Shown here piece by piece: positions 51,255 to 62,417 of a stretch of 64,000 nt of DNA (positions are counted from its first letter, which is position 1; each line of letters begins with the position of its first letter). Below the pieces are notes generated by a model. The model had not been told where the DNA came from, did no database searches, and saw only the letters and a program-made list of their open reading frames with translations. Origin of the DNA: Acidobacterium sp. S8. GTDB lineage: Bacteria > Acidobacteriota > Terriglobia > Terriglobales > Acidobacteriaceae. The translations under genes were made by a program, and so were the position numbers. Location: assembly GCF_009765985.1 (NCBI RefSeq), contig NZ_LMUM01000027.1, positions 1 through 64,000 on the forward strand, read 5' to 3'.

Positions 51255-53119
51255 ATGCGGCGGCTCGCAACAGTTGAAACGATGGTGTGTGGTATCGAGA
51301 TGCAGTTACAGTCTACTAACCAGGGTTTTCGATCTATCGGCAGTCTGTTAATCACCCTTAGTGTTTTGCTAATCCTATTTTGCAGTCGGCCGCTGCACGC
51401 CCAAGAGATGCCAGAAGAAATCTGTGCACGTCCACACATCGGCAGCGTGGTCGAAGAGCCGGCAGACGTCCGAAGTACTCATGGCGTGCTCGAAATTACC
51501 CTGACTGCTTTCAATGCCGCGCAAAGCGATGGCAGCACACGCTACTGTTTTATAGATGCGCAGGGCCGTGAATCTCCCAATCTACGTGTCAATCCAGGCG
51601 ATTTAGTGATTATTCATTTGAAGAATGCCATTACAGAGCCGAACCAGGGGGATCCGGAGGCATCGCATGTCCACTCACGAATGACCGGTAACGCCTGCAC
51701 GAGTGGGACAATGAGCATCTCGTCCACCAATCTGCATTTTCACGGACTGACGATCCCGCCGGTCTGCCACCAAGACGATGTTTTGAAGACTTCGGTACAG
51801 CCGGGCGACCCTCCGTTTGAATATCGCTTTCGCATTCCGGAGAATGAGGCGCCCGGGCTTTACTGGTATCACCCGCACATTCATGGATTCAGCAAGCAAC
51901 AGGTTCTTGGCGGCGCTTCCGGCGCGTTGATCGTCGAGGGAATTGAGCGCGTGAAAAGGGAAGTGGCCGGACTGCCGGAGCGCGTCTTCATTATCCGCGA
52001 TCAGGACCTGATCAACCCGAATGCGTCACCGTCGAAATCGGAGCCCGCGGTGCCAAAATTCATGATCGATCGCGACGGAGATGCAGCCAATAACGGCACA
52101 GGCTTCGGCAAGCCTGCCAAAGACCTGTCGATCAATTACGTGCCGGTGCCATTTCCGGATTACCCGCCAGCGATAGTTCAGATGAAACCGGGAGAGCGGC
52201 AGCTATGGCGAGTTTTGAATGCGTCGGCGATTACCTATCTAAATCTCGAGGTTCTCTTTCAGCGTTTCCCACAGCCATTGGGTATCGTGGCCATGGATGG
52301 TGTGCCTATCGGATATGGAGTCGACACTCAGGCAGCAGGGGAATCCTTGAACTGGCAGACGCATCTCGGCATTCCGCCCGGAGCGCGCGTGGAATTTATT
52401 GTGCAAGGACCACCTGCCGGCGAGACCGGTCTTTTGGTTAACGCGCACGGTGGACACGGGGCCGGGCGGAGAGAACGACACCAACAGGATGCTCGCGAGG
52501 ATTATTCCAACACCGAATGCTCCGGAACCACGCTTTAGATTGGAGAGTTCTCCCCAGCCGATACCCTCGCCGAATCTGAAATGGCTCGGCGATGTCGCTC
52601 CAGTGCGCGTGCGGCGATTGTACTTCTCAGAGAAACTGGCCGATCCTAATGATCCGACCAGTGCGGTCGAATTTTATCTGACCGAAGAAGGCCAAACGCC
52701 GAAGATGTTCGACATGGACGCTACACTCCCGAATCTCGTGGCCCCAGCAAGGAACGGTCGAAGACTGGATCATTGAAAACCGCTCGCGCGAGCTGCACGC
52801 CTTCCATATCCATCAACTGCATTTTCTGCTGCTTGAATACATGGGCAGGCAGGTGAACGAGAATTTTGTGAGGGATACGGTTAACGTGCCCTACTATGAC
52901 GGCCGATTGCTTAGCTATCCCAGTATTCGGGTTCGCGTTGATTTTCGCGGCCCGAATATTGTCGGGACATTTCCGTACCACTGTCACCTCCTCGAGCATG
53001 AAGACAAAGGCATGATGGGGTCGATAGAGGTTGTTCCGCAAAAAGCGGCTGAATCGCCCTTAGCGGACATGATTCCTGAGTCAGCGAAGAAAATTCACAA
53101 AGGCGAAGCCCAGCGATAA
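51255..53119 (+). pseudogene. Multicopper oxidase broken by two frameshifts
   Basis: HFHG, WYHPHIHG, HIHQLHF and HCHLLEHEDKGMMG ligand motifs all present but spread over three frames (51255.., 52399.., 52742..). Confidence 0.85.
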
Positions 53120-53251
53120 GAAATCTCATTCGTTGCGAAATTTCCGTCTGCATTTCTATTCACGAACCGTTAACCAGATAAATACATTGTTGCAATGTTT
53201 TGGAGACTATTCTTCCTCGGGTTGGGTCCGAGCCCCAACACAGGAGGAAGT

Positions 53252-55316
53252 ATGACTTCCACGCAGTTTGCGTCCACAGCCATGCGAACGATGCGCGCGG
53301 GACTAGTTTCCGCCACCATCTTTCAGCTGGCAATCGGCAATGCTTTTGCCGCAAATCCCCCATCACGCGACAACGACACTAGTTCGCCTATCAAGCATGT
53401 AATTGTCATCATCGGTGAAAACCGAAGCTTCGATCACGTCTTCGCAACATATGTACCCAAGAAAGGCGAAAAGGTCTGGAATCTTCTTTCCGAGGGTATT
53501 ATCAAGGCTGACGGAACACCCGGTCCGAACTTTTACAAAGCAGAGCAGAGCGCAGCTTATGATGAAGCTCCTGATGCGTTCATGCTCAGCCCCGTCAAGA
53601 CTACTTTTCCAAAGGATGTACTTCCTGCCCCGCTCGTCGGCGGAGCAACAGACTCCTATGTCAAGAACGACAGCCTCAAATTGGCAAGGCAGTCCGAGAA
53701 CGGTCTTCCTGCCGATTATTATGGCTACCTTGTGACAGGGGGCACCGGTCTAACCGCTAAGACTCCCGATACGCGCATCACGAATGTGAACAATCTTGCT
53801 CCGGGGCCATTCCAGCTGACCAATGGCGATTCGTTTACCTATAACTCTTATGCGGCGAGCCCTGTGCACCGCTTCTATCAGATGTGGCAGCAGTTGGACT
53901 GCAATGCCACTAAAGCCACATCCAGAAATCCTTCCGGCTGCAACTCAGGCCTGTTTTCCTGGGTGGAAGTAACAGTAGGCGCAGGCACGAACGGTATCAA
54001 GCAGCCTGCAAACTTCAGTACCGAATATTCGGCAGGAGATGTCACCACTGGAGAAGGCTCAACCGCCCTGGGCTTTTATAACGTCCAGAACGGTGATGTG
54101 CCTTACTTCAAGAGCCTGGCAGATCGCTACGCGATGAGTGACAACTTCCACCAGTCGGTAAACGGCGGAACCGGCGCCAACCACATCATGCTCGGCCACG
54201 GTGACGCAATCTGGTTCAGCGACGGCAACGGACATCCTCTACCGCCGCCCCACAAGAAGGAAGTTGCCTCGGGCACAGCCAATGCGGGAGTTGTAGACGA
54301 AGTCGAAAACCCGAAATCCAGCTAAGAACACCAACAACTGGTACTCTGAGGACGGTTACGGTGGGGGTTCGTTTGGCTCGGCATCGTACGGCGGCGGCTC
54401 ATATTCCAACTGCTCTGACAAAACACAGCCCGGCGTTGGCCCAATCGTTGAGTATCTGGAATCTCTCAGCACGCCGATCCATGCACACTGTCAGAAGGAC
54501 CATTACTATCTCCTGAACAACTACAACCCTGGCTACTTCGGAAATGGCAATAATGCCTACACCGATACGAATGCCAACAACACGGTCTTCACCATCCCGC
54601 CGTCGTCTGTCCCCAGCATCGGCGACACTATGCTCAACGCGAAGATTTCGTGGAAGTACTACGGCGACCAGTGGAACAACTACGTCAATGACCCATATCA
54701 GTTGAACTACGGGGCCATCGGAAAAGACACCGACGAATACTGCAACATCTGCAATCCCTTCCAGTACGACACCTCGATCATGGCTGATGCATCGATTCGC
54801 AACGCTCACATTCAAGACACGGCCAATTTATACGAGGACATCAAAAACGGTACGCTGCCCGCAGTCTCTTTCGTCAAGCCCAGCGGCCTTGTCGACGGAC
54901 ATCCGGCATCGTCGAAGCTCGATCTTTTTGAAGGCTTCACCAAGAAAATCGTGGATGAGGTAAAGAAAAATCCAAGACTCTGGAAGGATACCGCAATCTT
55001 CATTACCTTCGATGAAGGTGGCGGTTACTATGACTCCGGTTATGTACAGCCGCTCGATTTCTTCGGTGACGGCACGCGTATTCCGCTGCTTGTCGTATCA
55101 CCTTACACGAAGGCCGGTCATATTTCGCATGAATACTCAGACCACGTTTCGATCCTGAAATTCATCGAGCGGAATTGGGGTCTGGACACCGTCACGCGTC
55201 GCAGCCGTGACAACTTCCCCAACCCGGTTACGGCAGCCGACAACCCGTACGCACCGGTCAACAGCCCCGCCATTGACGATCTCTTTAGCTTGTTCGACTT
55301 CCCGAACAACGACTAG
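53252..55316 (+). pseudogene. Phosphoesterase/phospholipase C-like protein split by one frameshift
   Basis: SPIKHVIVIIGENRSFDHVFATYVP ... frame change near 54309-54317 ... AIFITFDEGGGYYD...DGTRIPLLVVSPY. Confidence 0.85.
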
Positions 55317-55334
55317 GGCAGCGCGTAATCCGTG

Positions 55335-55366
55335 AAAGCCGGAGCCGGGTAACGGCTCCGGCTTTT
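55335..55366. terminator. Hairpin AAAGCCGGAGCCG-GGTAA-CGGCTCCGGCTTTT
   Basis: Perfect stem plus T-tract after the phosphoesterase stop. Confidence 0.85.
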
Positions 55367-55490
55367 GCGTCGGCGCGATCATTATTTAGGATTCGCACGC
55401 GCTCAAAAGTTTTGCTGGCCCGATCTAGTTAGTCAAACTGGTGAAGCGAGTTGTTGGGACAGGTGATTGCAATATCGATCTTTGGCGGCC

Positions 55491-55513
55491 AAGTGCCGAC
55501 AAGCGGACTATAG
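55491..55513 (+). repeat. REP-like element, copy C
   Basis: AAGTGCCGACAAGCGGACTATAG; shares CCGACAAGCGGACTATA with copy B. Confidence 0.65.
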
Positions 55514-55772
55514 GAGGGCCACGTACCTCGATTTCGTTGGTCGATGAGTGGCTCGACGATTTTGTTCTCATCGGGTTTCTTTTTTTGCAGCAACCGTGGT
55601 CGCGCGCTGCCACGGTTAGAGCGCAACTTCTCACCAGCGAGGGTGGTCAGTGAATCGTTATTCCAATGGCCGTTCTAAGCCCAGAGACGCTAGAAACCTG
55701 GTTGCTAGAGCTACGGCGACGGCATAGGCCGATCAGTTTATTGATTTGTCCTAGGCAGGTTCCGAGACAGAA

Positions 55773-55797
55773 ACGGGCTACTACCTAAGTAGCCCGT
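55773..55797. terminator. Hairpin ACGGGCTACT-ACCTA-AGTAGCCCGT
   Basis: Perfect 10-bp stem downstream of the 55816 gene. Confidence 0.65.
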
Positions 55798-55815
55798 CAA
55801 GGCATGTGAATTCAG

Positions 55816-56016
55816 CTACTTCTTCGCTTTCTCCTGGGACTTTTTATGTGCTGCATTGGTCAGTTCGTGCGCTTTCGTAGAATGTTGGTGGGCCTCCTGT
55901 GAATGCTTATGGCCCTCGTCGTGACTGCCCTTTTCGTGCAGCTCGGCCGCATTGCGATGCGATTTCGCTGCGTTTTCGTGATGCTCGGCGGCTTGCTTAT
56001 GTTCCTCGTGTGCCAT
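55816..56016 (-). CDS. Small His/Glu/Lys-rich helical protein
   Basis: 66 aa, heptad-like HEEHKQAAEHHENAAKSHRNAAELHEKGSHDEGHKHSQEAHQHS. Confidence 0.7.
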   Translation of the reverse strand: MAHEEHKQAAEHHENAAKSHRNAAELHEKGSHDEGHKHSQEAHQHSTKAHELTNAAHKKSQEKAKK

Positions 56017-56164
56017 AAAACCTCTTTATTGCGTATATAAAATACGCTTATGTTATGGGAGTAGGGAATCGACCGCGCGGTTGCCGCCGCGGTGGAATAA
56101 TTAACGCTTCGAACATATCGATTGAGATAGGTGAATGTTTTCTTTCAGTCCTTTTGATTCAAGA

Positions 56165-57217
56165 TTAGTGAATGAAAGGCTGGATGGCAAAGTGGGCAAA
56201 AGCGTACCCCGCAGCTCCAATAAGTGCGGCTCCCGGAAATGTCAAAACCCAGGCAACTACAATTTTTTCTCCCCAGATCCAGCGCACCGCGTGCCAGCCA
56301 CGCGTAGCACCAACTCCCGAAACCGCGCCGCCGATGGCATGAGTTGTTGAAATTGGGACCTTTGCAATTGTAGCTAGTCCAATTGTGATCGCGGCCGCCA
56401 TCTCAGCTGAAAAGCCGCCGACTGGACGGAGGTGAGGAGTGATGCGAGAACCGATCGTCTTTACGATTCGCCAACCACCGCACATTGTTCCCAATGCCAT
56501 AGCTGCGTGACAACTGAGAATGATCCACCAGGCGATCTCATGTTTGCCGACGAGTCCCTGAAAACCGGACTTGCTTGCTTTTCCCCACTGTTCATGGCCC
56601 GCGGCTGCCAGCAGCGCGACGATAATTCCCATGGTTTTTTGTGCGTCGTTTGTTCCATGACCAAGGGAATAAAGACCGGCAGATATCAGCTGTAGGTGCC
56701 TGAAGCGCTTTTCGGTCCTATAGCGCTCCGAACGTCTCGTAAGCCACGCAACAGTGGTCATAATGGCCCAACCCAGAATCATTCCGATAATGGGCGAAAT
56801 GATCAGAAACGCGATAACTGGTATCCACCCTTTGACGAGGATCGCCTTGAAACCAGCCTTTGCAATCGCTGCCCCCGCATAACCGCTAATGATGGCATGT
56901 GAGGAGCTGGTCGGAAGTGCCATGAGCCAGGTGATGATATCCCATACGATGGCACCGATGAGGCCACCGCAGATCACGTAAACATCCACTGCGGAAGGAT
57001 TAATAAGTTTGTTGCTAATCGTTTCGGCAACGCCAGTGCCAAAAAGAAATGCAGCCACAAAGTTGAAAAATGCAGCCCACAGGACTGCCTGTCCGGGCGT
57101 AAGCACACGAGTAGTGACAACTGTTGCAACAGAATTGGCGGCATCATGGAAGCCGTTGAAGAAGTCGAAAACAAGGGCAACCGCGACTAGAGTAAATACG
57201 AAGTAAAGGATCGGCAT
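56165..57217 (-). CDS. PiT-family inorganic phosphate transporter
   Basis: FDFFNGFHDAANSVATVVTTRVL; GTNDAQKTMGIIVALL. Confidence 0.95.
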   Translation of the reverse strand: MPILYFVFTLVAVALVFDFFNGFHDAANSVATVVTTRVLTPGQAVLWAAFFNFVAAFLFGTGVAETISNKLINPSAVDVYVICGGLIGAIVWDIITWLMALPTSSSHAIISGYAGAAIAKAGFKAILVKGWIPVIAFLIISPIIGMILGWAIMTTVAWLTRRSERYRTEKRFRHLQLISAGLYSLGHGTNDAQKTMGIIVALLAAAGHEQWGKASKSGFQGLVGKHEIAWWIILSCHAAMALGTMCGGWRIVKTIGSRITPHLRPVGGFSAEMAAAITIGLATIAKVPISTTHAIGGAVSGVGATRGWHAVRWIWGEKIVVAWVLTFPGAALIGAAGYAFAHFAIQPFIH

Positions 57218-57226
57218 AGAGGTTTC

Positions 57227-57850
57227 TTAACCGTTCTTGAGCAACACTCGGGCTAGAGTTTCGGTGGCTTCTTCACTTCGTTCGATGGCCTCCTCGAGAA
57301 GATCATGTAGTTCTTTTTTCTTGATAACTTCGAGCGGATCCGGACTGCCGCTGAATAAGTCTCGTAGAAAGGTTTCCCTGTCTCGCTTCACCAGTTCCAT
57401 TACGTCAGACACCGCATCAAGACTGGGCTTGAGGTCCTTCAGTTTTTTCTGGTGACGGAGACTATGGATAATTTCATTGAGTTCACCTGAGATCGTCGAG
57501 AGATTCTTGACCTGTCCAGTCAGCGTAGGGTGCAAATCTTTCAATTGGTAAAGGCGAAATCGCTGAGAAAGCTCCGCGACCCGATCGACGACGCCGTCCA
57601 TCTCGTTAATGAGACCAAGAATGTCCTCCCGATCAAGAGGGGTGATGAAGGACTGGTCCAACCGGAGAACTGACTCGCTGAAGATCTTGCGCGCGGCAAG
57701 TCTATCTTGTTCGATCTTATTGAGTTGGCCATCGAAGTTTGGAAAGCTCGAGACAACTGCTTCGAGCTGCTTCGCCGTGCTTACCACGCGATCTGACAGT
57801 TGCTCTAACTCGTCATAAAACTTGTCGTCCTTTGGAAGGAGGTTAAACAT
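57227..57850 (-). CDS. DUF47/PhoU-like phosphate transport regulator
   Basis: MFNLLPKDDKFYDELEQLSDRVVSTAKQLEAVV; adjacent to PiT. Confidence 0.92.
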   Translation of the reverse strand: MFNLLPKDDKFYDELEQLSDRVVSTAKQLEAVVSSFPNFDGQLNKIEQDRLAARKIFSESVLRLDQSFITPLDREDILGLINEMDGVVDRVAELSQRFRLYQLKDLHPTLTGQVKNLSTISGELNEIIHSLRHQKKLKDLKPSLDAVSDVMELVKRDRETFLRDLFSGSPDPLEVIKKKELHDLLEEAIERSEEATETLARVLLKNG

Positions 57851-58007
57851 GATCGCTCCAGTCCAATAGTCAGATGGCTTCCATCGTTACATTTATGTCA
57901 ATTTAATAATCCTTGCGAGATGCCGTGCGTGGGTCCAGTCACTCAGTAGGGTGGCATGATCCCTTCTGGTTGAGGAGAATCGAGTATTCGATAGCAATAC
58001 AAGTTAG

Positions 58008-58034
58008 CGAATAGTCGGCATCTCGGACAGTTGG
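58008..58034 (-). repeat. REP-like element, copy E (inverted relative to D)
   Basis: Minus strand CCAACTGTCCGAGATGCCGACTATTCG. Confidence 0.6.
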
Positions 58035-58139
58035 TAGCCAGAAACAATGTCGCAACACTACGAATAGCCGGTTACATGGCGACTTGAAGAGATGCCGATT
58101 GGCGCTAACCCTTGTTATCGATAACCATGAATATAAAGG

Positions 58140-58165
58140 CACTTGTCCGATTTGCGGACTATCGA
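58140..58165 (+). repeat. REP-like element, copy D
   Basis: GCACTTGTCCGATTTGCGGACTATCG. Confidence 0.65.
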
Positions 58166-58310
58166 AACTTGTTCTCTCCGCGTATCGGGCAAATGAACCC
58201 AGGCACAGCTGGTATTTCCCTTAGATGCTTTGCATCTAGAGCTAAATCGAGCTCCGGCCTGCTGAACCCACCTCCATATTGTGTGCAGGCCACAACTTCG
58301 CATCCGCGTC

Positions 58311-60179
58311 TTAGGGAGCGACGGGCCTTCCGCTAACCCTCGGTGTAGCTACCGGTGAGGCCGCGCCCAAAAGTTCGGTGACGAAAGCTGGCGGATTGTC
58401 ATCATCCAATACCCACACATTACCGCTGCGGTCGACAGCAATACCATTGCGAGGAAATTTGATGAGTCCTCCGGCGGTGAAACCGCCTGACGGACTGAAC
58501 GCGTTTCCGTTCGTATCCAGCTCGGTAACTGTGTCGTTGCCGAAGTTGTTCACCCATACATGGTTTGCGCTGTCGGTTGTGATGCCCCAGGGTTGGCTTG
58601 TCGAAGTAATTCCACCCACCGCAACTGGTCCTAACGTGACCACGGGTATGGCCGAATCGTGGATTTTCGTAACGCTTCCGGTGGTATTGGCCACCCAGAC
58701 ATCTCCATCGTTGTCGACTGTGATTCCTTGTTGCGCACCTTGACCTCCGCCAGAGACTACGGCGCCTGTCAGAGTGAGAATGCCATAGTCGACGATTTGT
58801 GAAACGCCTCCGGTGCCGGTGTTGGAAACCCAAATAATATTTGGCAATACCGTGGTGTCGGCGGTCATGCAAGAGGCGGTGCCAAGACCAAAGCCACCCA
58901 CCCAGAAGGAGAAGTCACCGGCGGTTGTGCTTACGCTAAGCTCTCGCGCGGTATTTGTTGTCTCACTATCGGCGATCCATAGCTGGCTGAAGGAGTCGGC
59001 GACGATGCTCGTGGGATTAAAGAAGGCTGTGCTTCCGAACGGAGCGACGACGACCTTACCTGAACTGTCGATCGCTTCGACTGTGTTTCCGACAAAATTT
59101 GTGATCCAGATCTTGCCACTGGTATCAAAAAAGAGCTCTTCCGGGTGATTCAGGCCGGCTGGCTTATAGCCTCCAGATGGTGATATCTCCACTCCGACCG
59201 GGTTTAATTCTGTGATGCTACCCAGAGTGCTGCTGCCGCCGGTGGAATTCGCAATCCAGATATCCCCGGCTTGATCGATTGCCATGCCCCTGGGAGTGCT
59301 GATGTCTCCGGGAACGAATTTTAAGGCAAGAAGCAAGTCGTTCGGCGCAGTCGGAAGTACGGGATTGTATGGCAGCGCCACCGGCACATGCGAAAGCAGA
59401 TCATAAATCGCCGCCACGTTCTTCCCGGGGCTCAGCGCGATATCCAGCGCTGCCTGCAAGGTGTTCGTGGGAGCGCTGCCGCCGGCAGGAGGACTAACCG
59501 CCGAATACAAGGTGTTGCAATTGCTGAACGGGGACGGCGAGTTCACGCAATAGACAAGAATATCGGCAAGCGTGTTGAGAGTCTCAGGAGAGTTCGGGCT
59601 TGTGCTGAGAAATTTCGCAGGTTTACCCGAAGCGATATCGATGACATTTGTAGCGAGGGTAAGGCCGGAGTTGATCATGCCGATATATTGCGTTGAGCGG
59701 GGAATCCCAATGGTTCCGATTTGTGCGGGATTTTGCGGATTCATGAATTGCGCAAATGTGTAGGCAGCGGCGACGGTGGAAAGCTCATTGATAACAACAT
59801 TGTTGGGGAGGTTGTTGCACGGACCAAGCATCGCAATGAGAAATATATTGGCATTGACGCCGTTTCCCGCGTCGCCGCCAGAGGCCGTGATGTAGAGCTG
59901 CGAAGGTGCATGCCGGCAGCTGAATGAGGTGATGGAAAAATTTCCGTTCGCGTCGCTGGTGGCGCGGGCAAGAGTTGCGCTGGAAGTCTTTCCAAATGTG
60001 CCCGCTTCTACAAGAAGAATGGATGAACCGGAAACAGGTTTCCTGCCGCCCATGACGCGGGCGGACAGCATGGCTTGTGTGCTGGTCGTAGAAGTGGGAA
60101 TCGTGCTGGTAGAGCAACCAGTGCAGACTATTGCAGCGATGAAACCCCACAGTATGAAATTCAGTTTGGGAATTCGCAT
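58311..60179 (-). CDS. NHL/Vgb-type beta-propeller lipoprotein
   Basis: Lipobox VCTGCS; repeated GIAVDRSGNVWVLD / GITVDNDGDVWVAN / GMAIDQAGDIWIAN. Confidence 0.85.
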   Translation of the reverse strand: MRIPKLNFILWGFIAAIVCTGCSTSTIPTSTTSTQAMLSARVMGGRKPVSGSSILLVEAGTFGKTSSATLARATSDANGNFSITSFSCRHAPSQLYITASGGDAGNGVNANIFLIAMLGPCNNLPNNVVINELSTVAAAYTFAQFMNPQNPAQIGTIGIPRSTQYIGMINSGLTLATNVIDIASGKPAKFLSTSPNSPETLNTLADILVYCVNSPSPFSNCNTLYSAVSPPAGGSAPTNTLQAALDIALSPGKNVAAIYDLLSHVPVALPYNPVLPTAPNDLLLALKFVPGDISTPRGMAIDQAGDIWIANSTGGSSTLGSITELNPVGVEISPSGGYKPAGLNHPEELFFDTSGKIWITNFVGNTVEAIDSSGKVVVAPFGSTAFFNPTSIVADSFSQLWIADSETTNTARELSVSTTAGDFSFWVGGFGLGTASCMTADTTVLPNIIWVSNTGTGGVSQIVDYGILTLTGAVVSGGGQGAQQGITVDNDGDVWVANTTGSVTKIHDSAIPVVTLGPVAVGGITSTSQPWGITTDSANHVWVNNFGNDTVTELDTNGNAFSPSGGFTAGGLIKFPRNGIAVDRSGNVWVLDDDNPPAFVTELLGAASPVATPRVSGRPVAP

Positions 60180-60950
60180 GTCACGTCCTCTCAGGGATGA
60201 AACGTGGAGGGTTTGCGTCACTATGCAATTGCGCAATGTGACGGATGGACCATCCCGTGCGCATTTCTACTGGGTTCTGACGTCGTTATGCCGGTGCGGC
60301 CAACGGTCTACAGCTCAGGTGTGAGCAAGGTGTGTTGAATCGTTCTGCAACAGGGGAAACAAAGCCGCAAGAATCTGACGTGCTGTCGAAGCGGCTTATC
60401 GTCCCTTCGATCAGGCTCACCGATTATCACGCCGACTCGGAGGAGTGTCAAAAGGATTATGAACCCGCGGCAAAACGACGTTTAGTAGATGAAGATAAAA
60501 AATACCCGCGGAGTTACGGTGGGGTTATATTGTGCGTGTCCTTGTAAGGTTCTAGGAGTCTCCTGTTGCCGCTAGAGCTTATTCCGGTCCCATCTCAATC
60601 ACTATACGCCCGTGATCTATCAGCATTTCCCCGACAAGTGGCACATTATTGATGAGTTGAGCAGCGAGACGATCGGGCTGATGGTTCAAAACTTCGACGC
60701 GATTGCCACTAAATATGTTGCACCGAAAGAGCGTCTTTTTGCGATTCACGAGGCATGATTCAATTCTGCATTGCCCATCCACAACAGTTCCGTAACGCTC
60801 GCGACAGCATCTTCGAGCGCGAGGCCGTGGCGGATGAACGCGATTCTTCGGGATGCTCTTCGCCGCGGCATAGGCCAGGCGACATATCGGGACATTTAGG
60901 CAGAGTTTATTTCGCGCCGAGACACGAGCGAATTTTGCTCTGTGGATAGA

Positions 60951-61227
60951 ATGAAGCAGGACTCTGGCCGTAGCTTCACAACACCCGAGACGATCGCAGC
61001 TGAACGCGCTAATATCCGCTTTGTCTTGAATGGTCGCAATGCTGTCGAACCGATCATGGACGCAGAGAGATCGCGGGAGCAGGCCCCGATCCTTCCTAAA
61101 CGAGTCACAACATCGAGTGATAGAGGAAGTGCTGAACTCAGCAGACCGGGTCCACGGACTCCAAGGGCTCGCCGGAACCGGAAAAACTACAATGCTCCAG
61201 AGCCTGTTCGATGATGCGCTCAAAGGT
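60951..61227 (+). pseudogene. MobF relaxase internal fragment, frameshifted
   Basis: RSFTTPETIAAERANIRFVLNGRNAVEPIMDAERSREQ (one frame) then ESQHRVIEEVLNSADRVHGLQGLAGTGKTTMLQSLFDDAL (another frame). Confidence 0.7.
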
Positions 61228-61667
61228 CGCAACTCTCGCCTTGCGCTGTTTGTCGCAGCGGCTTTCCTCGGCCTCGTACTGCTTCTGTTGACGCTCGAAC
61301 TCGGCCTTCCGCTCCTCCCCCTTGCGCTCCTGGTCTGCCTGGTACTCCGCCTGCTTGCTTCGTGGTCGGCTGCTCGTTGTGCTACCTCCTCGACCGACTC
61401 CTCCCGGGCGCGGGTGCCATGATAGTCGGCGGTGCGACAGATTCTCGAGGAGCGTGGTTGGTGTGAACTCGGCATTCATCGTCCAGGTAAACCGTCACTT
61501 GTGCGTCCAATGTGCTTTCCATACGCGATGATGGCAGCTTTCGCGCTTGGGCAGGGTGGTTCTGCATCGGGTTAACAGGCTTTGCAAGTTCGCGGTACTG
61601 GTGTTTGTAACCTTGCGCCGAAGGAGACGTGGTATGGCTCAATTCGCATAGCTCGTTGAATGACGTC

Positions 61668-62035
61668 ATGATCGATGCGGACGTGCCTGAGGAGTGCAGA
61701 GAGAAAGTTGCCGAGCTGGTGTGCTGTCCGTATTGCGGCACCATCACGACATTTGGGATGAGGTTGGGATCAAGTCTCAAGGAGAATTACGCTAAGAGGC
61801 TCTGATGGGCGAGTGGTTTGCGAAGGACGCAAACCGATTGGATGAGTTTCGTCAATTTCTTACGAAGTACCCATACTGCAAGGAGCTCCGAGATGGCATC
61901 GCCAAATTTTCGTCAACGACGCTGACAGATCAGGTATTTTATCGTGCACGGCGAATTAGGAGCGGGAAGTCTATATGCTCACCGACTTCATACCTCCTGA
62001 TCCAGCGAAACATTCGGTAGGGGAGGGAAAGCGCC
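61668..62035 (+). pseudogene. RES-domain protein remnant in three pieces
   Basis: MIDADVPEECREKVAELVCCPYCGTITTFG; then TDQVFYRARRIRSGKSI; then frame change to MLTDFIPPDPAKHSVGEG. Confidence 0.6.
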
Positions 62036-62372
62036 GTCTCTGGCGCTTCATCAAGGAGGAGATTCTCGATTGGTTTGAGAAGCGTTCCGAGATCCAAAAA
62101 CGGCCCCCGGCGCGTAGCATAGACTCAGCCATCAGCGCTCATGCAAGGAGATCTACATGACCCGGTTCCAAGAAGGAAGTCTATTGAGGCTGAAGCGCAA
62201 AACGGCCTCGCCCACTTCGTCGAAGCTTCTTGAGGCGGAAAATATGGAGGGAAGAAGTGCCGCTGAAAGGCACCTGAAGGGGCAAGGGAATGTTCAGCAC
62301 CCTCGCCAGTGCCCTTTTTCGTGACTGTCACTTTGGTCCGTTGCCACAAACTCTTTATTTTATGGAGTTTAG

Positions 62373-62417
62373 TGGCGGGGACGACGGGGCTCGAACCCGC
62401 GACCTCTGCCGTGACAG
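62373..62417 (-). other. 3' fragment of tRNA-Asp (putative att duplication)
   Basis: Minus: CTGTCACGGCAGAGGTCGCGGGTTCGAGCCCCGTCGTCCCCGCCA; anticodon loop to CCA present, 5' half absent. Confidence 0.8.

Noticed and set aside
55425-55653. Overlapping small ORFs on both strands
   Set aside because: They translate the REP-like copy C region in several frames (for example YSPLVGTWPPKID) and are unlikely to be coding.
60579-61475. 298-aa minus-strand ORF with C-terminal PLVGEMLIDHGRIVIEM (aspartyl-protease-like tail)
   Set aside because: Most of the ORF is low-complexity and antisense to the MobF remnant; only the last 25 residues look protein-like, insufficient for a call.
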